Part shown: piece after piece, positions 1 to 4,665 of the stretch
Numbering within the stretch: the stretch's first letter is position 1
Layout of the letters: each line of letters opens with the position of its first letter
NCBI GenBank assembly: GCA_035641235.1
Contig: DASQUP010000145.1
Span: 1 to 5,883 of the forward strand
Direction of reading: 5' to 3'
Length of the DNA: 5,883 bases
Source: DASQUP01 sp035641235
GTDB lineage: Bacteria; Actinomycetota; CADDZG01; WHSQ01
Notes under the pieces: model-generated
What the model saw: only the letters and a program-made list of their open reading frames with translations
Database searches by the model: none
What the model was told of the DNA's origin: nothing
Translations under genes and position numbers: made by a program

Positions 1-2
1 GG

Positions 3-221
3 CGCCTGGCGCCCGAAGGGATCTCCACCATGATCATCTGGACGTCGAACATCCGAACACTTCGACACGTCATCGAGATGCGAACGGCCCCCGGCGCCGA
101 GGAAGAGCTCCGCTACGTGTTCAACCTCATCGGTGAGATCATGCGGGAGGAGGCGCCGCTCCTGTTCGCCGACTTTGTTGTCGAAAACGGCGCCTGGACG
201 ACGGAGTACCGGAAGGTCTAA
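3..221 (+). CDS. thyX: FAD-dependent thymidylate synthase ThyX, C-terminal fragment (5' end outside window)
   Basis: ThyX makes dTMP from dUMP in the cytosol, using methylenetetrahydrofolate as carbon donor and reduced FAD/NADPH as reductant. Only the last 72 codons are visible; the frame is open to the left edge, so the gene is cut by the window and is not shown to be broken. The visible start reads RLAPEGISTM, followed by N-I-R-T-L-R-H-V-I-E-M-R. This matches the conserved C-terminal ThyX helix (N-x-R-x-L-x-H-x-x-x-x-R), whose Asn and last Arg help bind nucleotide and flavin. The next part, TAPGAEEELRYVFNLIGEIM, and the closing P-L-L-F and Y-R-K-V resemble the longer ThyX subfamily. The internal ATG at 30 lies inside the conserved region and is not the real start. 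The TAA at 219-221 is 8 nt before lgt, suggesting cotranscription. The family is recognised from motif memory; confidence is high. Confidence 0.9.
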   Translation, partial: RLAPEGISTMIIWTSNIRTLRHVIEMRTAPGAEEELRYVFNLIGEIMREEAPLLFADFVVENGAWTTEYRKV

Positions 222-229
222 CCCATCAC

Positions 230-1201
230 GTGATCCTCGCCGCACCGATCGAGTTCGGCATCAACCCGCTTGCATGGGAGATCGTCCCGCGCATCCACAT
301 CGGCGGGCTTGCTATCTCACCGCACGGCGTGGGGATTGCTGTCGGGTTCCTGATCGGCGCGCAGCTGATGGTGCGCAGGTCGCGCCGCCGAGGGGGACCC
401 GACGAGCAGGAGATCTGGAACACGCTGTTCTGGGTGCTCATCGGCGCCATGGTGGGGGCGCGTGTGGCCTACGTGATCGGGCACTTCTCCGAGGTGACCG
501 ACGGCGGGAACGATCTCCTCGGCGTCTTCAAGGTGTGGGAGGGCGGTATCTCCCTCCTCGGCGGAATCACGGGGGGCGTTGTGGGCGGCGTGCCGTATAT
601 CAGGCGGCATCGCCTTGGGTTCTGGCGAATGGCGGATCTCGCCGCTCCCGGACTTGCGTTGGGTATTGCGATCGGACGCATAGGCGACTTGCTCATCGGC
701 GACCACATCGGGAAGCCGACAAGTTTCTTTCTCGGGTGGCGCTGCCTCGGGGAATCCGGAGCTGCACCGCAGTCGGCCGAGGTGTACAGAGCGGCGCTCG
801 AGCGGGGATCACCGCCGTCGCTCGGCTGTTACGACATCGTCTTGCACCAGACAGCGCTGTACGACTTCATCTCGAGCTGGGTACTTTTCGGCGTGCTTAT
901 ATGGCTCGGCCGCAAGTCGTTGCGGGTCGGCGTGCTCGCGCTCGTCTTTCCGATTTGGTACGGCGCAATGCGCCTCATCACCGACTTCCTCAGGGTCGAC
1001 AAGCGCTACTTCGGGCTGACGGGGAGCCAGGTCACAGCGCTTGTCGTAATGCTGATCGCCCTGTATCTCCTGGCCCGCTACAGGGGTGCGCCGCCGCAGT
1101 TCGCCGAGCCGCCCCCACCCCCGCCTGAAGAACCGACTACGGAGAGTGACGAAACGCCACAACAGCCGGCGACATCAGCCCCAGGCGAACACGAAGCGTA
1201 G
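230..1201 (+). CDS. lgt: Prolipoprotein diacylglyceryl transferase (Lgt), divergent active-site variant
   Basis: Lgt moves diacylglyceryl from phosphatidylglycerol to the lipobox cysteine of prelipoproteins at the cytoplasmic membrane, the first step of lipoprotein maturation. The 323-residue protein has about seven hydrophobic stretches (roughly 26-46, 64-84, 106-124, 136-150, 213-226, 231-243, 267-283). Family landmarks are in order: GARVAYV with R78, WEGGIS at 103-108, GRIGD at 149-153 with R150, HQTALYD at 206-212, and WYGAMR at 243-248 with R248. R150 and R248 correspond to the catalytic arginines R143 and R239 of E. coli Lgt. Several other usual residues differ: H32 replaces the Tyr of the WYG motif, L110 replaces the His of the HGG motif, and D153 replaces the Asn of GR-x-GN. 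The C-terminus (about 288-323) is a Pro/Glu-rich tail with six prolines in a row. The start is GTG at 230, with GGAAGG 13 nt upstream inside thyX; no other good in-frame start precedes the first membrane segment. Confidence 0.9.
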   Translation: MILAAPIEFGINPLAWEIVPRIHIGGLAISPHGVGIAVGFLIGAQLMVRRSRRRGGPDEQEIWNTLFWVLIGAMVGARVAYVIGHFSEVTDGGNDLLGVFKVWEGGISLLGGITGGVVGGVPYIRRHRLGFWRMADLAAPGLALGIAIGRIGDLLIGDHIGKPTSFFLGWRCLGESGAAPQSAEVYRAALERGSPPSLGCYDIVLHQTALYDFISSWVLFGVLIWLGRKSLRVGVLALVFPIWYGAMRLITDFLRVDKRYFGLTGSQVTALVVMLIALYLLARYRGAPPQFAEPPPPPPEEPTTESDETPQQPATSAPGEHEA

Positions 1202-1280
1202 TCAGAAATCCGCCCCAAGGCGCCTAGAGGTGGCACCATAGGGGGCAGCGATAACCGGCTGGGGCCGATCCCACCGAGAG

Positions 1281-1285
1281 AGGAG
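1281..1285 (+). promoter_or_regulatory. Ribosome binding site choosing the GTG at 1296
   Basis: AGGAG lies 10 nt before the GTG at 1296 and only 1 nt before an in-frame GTG at 1287. The spacing favours 1296. That start also gives the short MATYNGYCVKC beginning expected of the DUF5679 family. No convincing -35/-10 pair was found in the 94-nt gap after lgt, so cotranscription with lgt is possible. Confidence 0.6.
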
Positions 1286-1295
1286 CGTGACGCCT

Positions 1296-1448
1296 GTGGC
1301 GACTTACAACGGCTACTGCGTCAAGTGCCGCGAGAAGCGGGACTTCGAAGGCGAAGTGAAGGAACTCGCCAACGGTTCGAAGGCGGCGCAGGGGTCCTGT
1401 CCCGTGTGTGGGACGAAGATGACCCGCATGCTGCCGAAGAGCGCCTAG
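1296..1448 (+). CDS. Small DUF5679 zinc-ribbon protein (50 aa)
   Basis: This 50-residue protein starts at GTG 1296 (MATYNGYCVKC) and ends at TAG 1446-1448. It has two cysteine pairs: C8-V-K-C11 near the N-terminus and C35-P-V-C38 in a C-P-V-C-G-T-K-M motif. Together they form a typical four-cysteine zinc ribbon. Between them lie a basic stretch and a short loop ending A-A-Q-G. The pattern YCVKCR...QG-x-CPVCGTKM matches DUF5679, a family of very small proteins of unknown function. I know no established role; RNA or DNA binding, or a structural zinc module, are guesses. Its 3' end faces the minus-strand nuclease gene, with a long inverted repeat in between. It is shorter than most gene-finder cut-offs, but the ribosome binding site, cysteine spacing and length all support a real gene. 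Confidence 0.85.
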   Translation: MATYNGYCVKCREKRDFEGEVKELANGSKAAQGSCPVCGTKMTRMLPKSA

Positions 1449-1497
1449 CCGTACGAAGTGCGTTCTGTCCGCCGTGGGTCACCCGTACCCGCGGCGG

Positions 1498-1555
1498 CGA
1501 GCACACTTGTTGCGCGCTGTATGCCCGGATGAGATCGGCGCAACAAGTGTGCTCG
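1498..1555. repeat. Perfect 18-bp inverted repeat between convergent genes (possible bidirectional terminator)
   Basis: Left arm CGAGCACACTTGTTGCGC (1498-1515) is the exact reverse complement of right arm GCGCAACAAGTGTGCTCG (1538-1555), separated by a 22-nt loop. It begins 49 nt after the stop of the DUF5679 gene and ends 11 nt before the stop of the minus-strand nuclease gene. RNA from either strand could form a very stable hairpin, so a two-way transcription stop is the simplest reading. Neither side has a run of T, so it is not a classical intrinsic terminator; T-less terminators are reported in actinobacteria. Other readings are a REP-like mobile palindrome or a protein-binding dyad. The repeat is certain; its role is inferred. 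Confidence 0.8.
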
Positions 1556-1566
1556 TTCGGATTTGG

Positions 1567-2337
1567 TCAGGAAGTAGGGGCCCATGCCGGACAGAGATCT
1601 TGGAAGCTGCACGACATGCAAAACGGTGATGGGCGCGGCCGCCAGTCGTTTGTCTCCAGCGCCCGCTTAATCGCCCGGGCCAATGCTCCGATCTGACGTT
1701 CGAACGCAAGCATCATCCGCTCGTTCGGGTTCAGCGTGAGGACCGCCGGATCGTTCAGGTATACGAGTCGGATCTCTTGGGGGATGACCCCGAAGGCTCG
1801 CCAGCAGACCAGGGCGTAGAACCGCAATCCGAAGAACGCTGCGAGCTCGCGCGATTCACCCGGGATCCGCCCCGTCTTGTAGTCGGTGAGGATCCACGAT
1901 CCGTCCGCACGCTCCTCGACGCGGTCGATGATGCCGCGTAGGTGGATTTCGGGGAGCTCGTATTCCACCCACCACTCCAAGCGGCTGGCTTGTACCGATC
2001 GGGGGTCCTCTAGGCGGAAGTAGTTGCCGAGCAAATGCCTCCCCTCTGCCAGCCACGCCTTCTCGTCGTCGTCCGTGAGGTTGCCGGGCCGGATGTCCGG
2101 CTCCAGCCGCACCTCGCGCCACAGGGCTTCCAGGAGCTCCAGGGCCCTACCCGGCGTGCGCGTGGGCGCCGGTTCACTGAAGAGCCGCTCCAAGACCGCG
2201 TGCACGAGCGAGCCTCGGGCAGATGCCTTCGTGACCGGTTCGGGGAGCCGGTCCACCGAGCGGAACTTGAAGAGCTGCGCGCAGCTCTTGAAATCCGTCG
2301 CGCCGGACGGAGACAGTTTCAGGAGCACGCTATCCAT
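1567..2337 (-). CDS. RecB/Cas4-like PD-(D/E)XK exonuclease with probable Fe-S cluster
   Basis: The 256-residue protein looks like a stand-alone RecB-family nuclease domain (COG2887/PDDEXK_1 type), as in AddB C-termini and Cas4. Motifs in order: C19 in F-K-S-C-A-Q-L; H46 in G-S-L-V-H-A-V-L-E; D138 in R-G-I-I-D-R-V; D152 and K154 in L-T-D-Y-K-T-G; then the FYALVCW helix (173-179). H46, D138, D152 and K154 fit metal-dependent DNA cleavage. C19 with C240, C243 and C249 near the end (F-C-M-S-C...L-C-P) matches the four-cysteine 4Fe-4S pattern of AddB and Cas4. The Q usual in the QxxxY motif appears replaced (L-R-F-Y-A). No helicase gene, other cas gene or CRISPR array is in view, so DNA repair is likelier than adaptation, but the substrate is unknown. 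The start is ATG at 2337 with GGTGA 4 nt upstream. It lies 65 nt after the hydrolase and may share its transcript. Confidence 0.85.
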   Translation of the reverse strand: MDSVLLKLSPSGATDFKSCAQLFKFRSVDRLPEPVTKASARGSLVHAVLERLFSEPAPTRTPGRALELLEALWREVRLEPDIRPGNLTDDDEKAWLAEGRHLLGNYFRLEDPRSVQASRLEWWVEYELPEIHLRGIIDRVEERADGSWILTDYKTGRIPGESRELAAFFGLRFYALVCWRAFGVIPQEIRLVYLNDPAVLTLNPNERMMLAFERQIGALARAIKRALETNDWRPRPSPFCMSCSFQDLCPAWAPTS

Positions 2338-2341
2338 TACT

Positions 2342-2356
2342 TCACCCTAGAGGTGA
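2342..2356 (-). promoter_or_regulatory. Short hairpin covering the nuclease ribosome binding site
   Basis: On the minus strand the leader reads TCACC-TCTAG-GGTGA, then four bases, then ATG. The GGTGA that would serve as Shine-Dalgarno is the 3' arm of a 5-bp stem with a 5-nt loop. It could weaken translation unless melted, but a stem this short may arise by chance. Confidence 0.3.
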
Positions 2357-2402
2357 GCCCCCCGCAGCGGATGGATTTAGGCAGGCGAAGTTGTTGACAT
2401 CG

Positions 2403-3203
2403 CTAGACGCCTCCCAGGAACCGTGCGAGTGCTCCGGTGAACACATCGGGCGATTCGAGGTTAGACAGGTGGCCCGCCTCCGGGACAACGACCATCTCCG
2501 AGCCGCCGATGTGCTCGTGCATAGACCGTGCGACATCCGGCGGGGCTAAAGCGTCCTCCTCGCCGACCACGACGAGGGTGGGGACTGAGATCGACGTAAG
2601 TTGTGGCGTCGAGTCGGGGCGGGTCTTGAGCGCCTCGAGTCCCCCGATGTACCCGGCGGATGGGTTGTCGGCCAACGTGCGGACTCGTTCGACGACGTCC
2701 GGCTTGCGGCTCCTCGTTGTGTCGGACAACAGCGGTCCGCTGACGAGTGTGTCGACCAAACCTCCGGTGCCCTCCCGGGCGACCTGCTGTTGTTGGGCCG
2801 TCCGCTGCTCGACGCGTTCGGGAGGATCCGCCTCTGCGCGCGTATCGGCGAGGACGATCCCGGCCACCCTGTCCGGCTTTTGTCGCAGCAGGGCGAACGT
2901 GACGTATCCGCCCATCGAAAGCCCGCACACGACAGCCCGCTCGATCTCCGTCGCATCGAGGACGGCGGCGGCATCCGCGGCGAACGCGTCCATCGAGTAC
3001 TGAGCGGGATCGTCCGGCGCGCCCGATGAGCCGAAGCCCCTGAAATCGACGGCGATGAAACGAAAACGTCCGCCGAGCGCACCGACCTGCGAGGCCCACA
3101 TCTCCGCCTTGAGCGGCCAGGCGTGAAGGAGGAGCACAACAGGACCCGATCCGCCGCTGTCCGTGTACGAGATCTCGACGCCGCTCGAGTTAACCGTGGG
3201 CAT
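2403..3203 (-). CDS. Alpha/beta hydrolase
   Basis: This 266-residue protein is a complete alpha/beta-hydrolase fold enzyme of the size typical of the family. The N-terminal strand region (PVVLLLHAWP, 21-30) holds the oxyanion-hole H-A-W segment. The nucleophile elbow is G-L-S-M-G-G (94-99) with S96. The acid is probably D217 in V-G-E-E-D-A-L-A-P, and the histidine is H245 in E-A-G-H-L-S-N-L-E. V-D-F-R-G-F-G-S-S (52-60) is the usual D-x-R-G-x-G-x-S loop. No signal peptide or membrane segment is seen, so it should be cytosolic. Overall look is close to the 3-oxoadipate enol-lactonase/esterase branch, but the substrate cannot be told from sequence alone. ATG 3203 gives the normal N-terminus MPTVNSSG. 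An open frame continues upstream but overlaps the kinase and shows no conserved sequence. No good Shine-Dalgarno is visible. It begins 35 nt after the kinase stop and may be cotranscribed with it. Confidence 0.88.
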   Translation of the reverse strand: MPTVNSSGVEISYTDSGGSGPVVLLLHAWPLKAEMWASQVGALGGRFRFIAVDFRGFGSSGAPDDPAQYSMDAFAADAAAVLDATEIERAVVCGLSMGGYVTFALLRQKPDRVAGIVLADTRAEADPPERVEQRTAQQQQVAREGTGGLVDTLVSGPLLSDTTRSRKPDVVERVRTLADNPSAGYIGGLEALKTRPDSTPQLTSISVPTLVVVGEEDALAPPDVARSMHEHIGGSEMVVVPEAGHLSNLESPDVFTGALARFLGGV

Positions 3204-3218
3204 GATCCGGGCGAGGAT

Positions 3219-3233
3219 ACAGGCCCGGCCTGT
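3219..3233. repeat. 7-1-7 GC-rich dyad between kinase and hydrolase
   Basis: ACAGGCCCGGCCTGT is symmetrical around one central base and fills much of the 35-nt gap between the kinase stop and the hydrolase start. In leftward RNA it could form a 6-bp stem with a 3-nt loop, and no U tract follows. It may be an attenuator, a processing site or an operator, or chance in GC-rich DNA. Confidence 0.35.
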
Positions 3234-3238
3234 GGCGC

Positions 3239-4546
3239 TCAGACGGACTGGGCCGTGTCCTCGCCGTCTTGACCGACAACTTCGAGGAGCTGGCTTTCGA
3301 GGGCCATAGTGGGGCACGGGAGGCTGATTGCGAACGTCGTGCCTTTCGACGAGGACGCCAGGTCGATTCGACCGCCCATGGCGGCGACGAGTTGGCTCAC
3401 GACGTAGAGCCCGAGGCCCACTCCGTCCTGACCCGCCGCGGTCTCCTCGATCCGGTGGAAGGCCTCGAACAGCTGGTCCCGGCGTTCCGGGGGGATCCCC
3501 TCTCCGTCGTCGTGGACCTCGATCACCACGCCGCCGGAGTTGCCCCGGGCTGCGACCGCGACCCGTGTGCGGTCGGGTGTGTACTTGTAGGCGTTCTCCA
3601 CAAGGTTCCGGATGATCTGGGTGACGCGGGGCTGGTCGAGCAGGCAGCGAAGGGGCTCGGCGAAGATCTCGAGCTGATGCGAGCGGCGTTTTCCGGCGGC
3701 GCCCTCGACGGCTTGATCGATGATCAAGTCCAGTTCTGTCCACTCCGGATAGAGGGCGATCTGTCGCTCCTGGACCTCGGAGGTGAGGAGGAGGTCGTCC
3801 ACCAAGCGGGCGAGCTGGTGGCCTTGCGTGGAGACCATCTCGAGGAGGTTGATCCTCTGATCGGGACGCAGGCGGTCGTCCCGCTTGAGGACGGTGTCGA
3901 CGCCGGCGATGATCGCCGTCAGGGGCCCTCTGATCTCGTGGGAGGTGACGGCGAGGAACCGGTCCTTCAGGCGATCGACTTCCGAGAGCTTCAGGCTCTG
4001 GAGCATGAAGGCTTCGTGCTGACGGCGCCAGTTCTCGGCCATGGTCCCGGCCACCCCGGCGACGAGAATCGCCAGTCCGGTGACGAAGGTGTAGGTAGTC
4101 AGGTCAAAATCGGCGTTGTGCAGGGTTGCTACCCGAAGGCTCTGGGGCACGAAGAAGACGGCGATAGCCGCAGCCGCGCCGAGCGCGCCATAGAGCTGGT
4201 ATCTGAGGGCTCCCTCGAGCGGGAGGACGAGGAGGACCGCCCAGGTCACGTACGGGTCCTCGAAAGCGAAGATCCACACGAGGGCCATAACCACCAGGGT
4301 GTCGAAGGCGAACGTCGCCGCCCCCAGGCGAGCGAGATCCCGCTCGTGTTTGATCCGGGCCAGCGTCCCCCAGATGGCGAGGTTGCCGAGGCCGAGGAAG
4401 ATGAGGAAGACCCAGGCGCTCTGCTCAATCCCAGGGGTGGGGTAAGTGGGCTGCATCCCGACCGCAACCGCGCCGAAGACCACGCCGAACCATCGGACGT
4501 AGGTCATCCATAACTCAAGGCGCCGAGCCTCAGCGAATCCCATCAC
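3239..4546 (-). CDS. Membrane-bound sensor histidine kinase
   Basis: This 435-residue kinase has a hydrophobic N-terminal half with about six membrane spans (roughly 16-32, 44-62, 76-95, 99-112, 118-134, 152-170) and no large periplasmic loop, suggesting sensing in or near the membrane. A short linker (171-195) leads to the HisKA dimerisation domain, with the H-box S-H-E-I-R-G-P-L and phosphorylatable H203. The ATPase domain has the N-box R-N-L-V-E-N-A-Y-K-Y-T (N314, N318), the G1 box D-D-G-E-G-I (346-351) and the G2 box G-V-G-L-G-L (375-380), so all catalytic motifs are present. About 25 residues after the last strand are non-conserved. No response regulator is adjacent on the left, and an insertion sequence lies on the right, so it appears orphan here. 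The signal is unknown. Start may be GTG 4546 or the next codon ATG 4543; an AGGA lies rather far upstream at either. The hydrolase follows after 35 nt. Confidence 0.9.
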   Translation of the reverse strand: MMGFAEARRLELWMTYVRWFGVVFGAVAVGMQPTYPTPGIEQSAWVFLIFLGLGNLAIWGTLARIKHERDLARLGAATFAFDTLVVMALVWIFAFEDPYVTWAVLLVLPLEGALRYQLYGALGAAAAIAVFFVPQSLRVATLHNADFDLTTYTFVTGLAILVAGVAGTMAENWRRQHEAFMLQSLKLSEVDRLKDRFLAVTSHEIRGPLTAIIAGVDTVLKRDDRLRPDQRINLLEMVSTQGHQLARLVDDLLLTSEVQERQIALYPEWTELDLIIDQAVEGAAGKRRSHQLEIFAEPLRCLLDQPRVTQIIRNLVENAYKYTPDRTRVAVAARGNSGGVVIEVHDDGEGIPPERRDQLFEAFHRIEETAAGQDGVGLGLYVVSQLVAAMGGRIDLASSSKGTTFAISLPCPTMALESQLLEVVGQDGEDTAQSV

Positions 4547-4561
4547 CGGTCTATCGGCAAT

Positions 4562-4571
4562 CCTACGTAGG
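4562..4571. promoter_or_regulatory. 10-bp palindrome upstream of the kinase (possible operator)
   Basis: CCTACGTAGG is a perfect palindrome 15 nt upstream of the kinase start. On the minus strand a TAGGAT, which fits the loose TAnnnT -10 pattern of actinobacteria, overlaps it at 4560-4565. No matching -35 hexamer was found at normal spacing. A repressor or response-regulator site over the kinase promoter is a reasonable guess only. Confidence 0.25.
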
Positions 4572-4641
4572 CACTAAAAGGGAATCCTTAAGGCTTTTCG
4601 GGCGCCGCGCTGCCTGGAATGGCAGTTAGCCCCACTATTTC

Positions 4642-4665
4642 GGGTTCTCCTCACCTTTCTGTGGG
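4642..4665. repeat. Putative terminal inverted repeat of the ISL3 element
   Basis: The plus strand from 4642 begins GGGTTCTCC and runs to GTGGG at 4665. ISL3 elements typically have imperfect inverted repeats of about 15-39 bp starting with GG and rich in short T/C runs, close to the transposase stop. Here the TGA (4651-4653, minus strand) lies inside the repeat. The boundary is an inference, since the partner end is not visible. Confidence 0.45.

Noticed and set aside
133..1128. Plus-strand open frame overlapping thyX and lgt in another frame
   Set aside because: Arg/Ala/Pro-rich product without family features; lgt in the other frame has all family motifs.
1202..1295. Possible terminator or promoter after lgt
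   Set aside because: Only an 8-bp palindrome (AGGCGCCT, 1218-1225) and 4-bp stems are seen, with no T tract and no -35/-10 pair, so nothing beyond the ribosome binding site can be supported.
1325..1696. Plus-strand open frame of 123 codons over the zinc-ribbon gene and the inverted repeat
   Set aside because: It overlaps the better supported 50-aa DUF5679 gene and the end of the nuclease gene, and shows no recognisable domain or ribosome binding site.
1567..2337. Cas4 as part of a CRISPR adaptation module
   Set aside because: No direct-repeat array and no cas1 or cas2 are present in the window; the solo nuclease reading is safer.
3204..3743. 180-codon upstream extension of the alpha/beta hydrolase frame
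   Set aside because: It overlaps the kinase ATPase domain on the same strand in another frame and is Arg/Pro/Gly-rich. The conserved hydrolase N-terminus starts at the ATG at 3203.
3269..4513. Long plus-strand open frame antisense to the histidine kinase (414 codons)
   Set aside because: The frame is a mirror of a gene with strong third-position GC bias. Its translation is rich in Asp, Glu, Gly and Val with no domain, while the minus strand encodes a full kinase.
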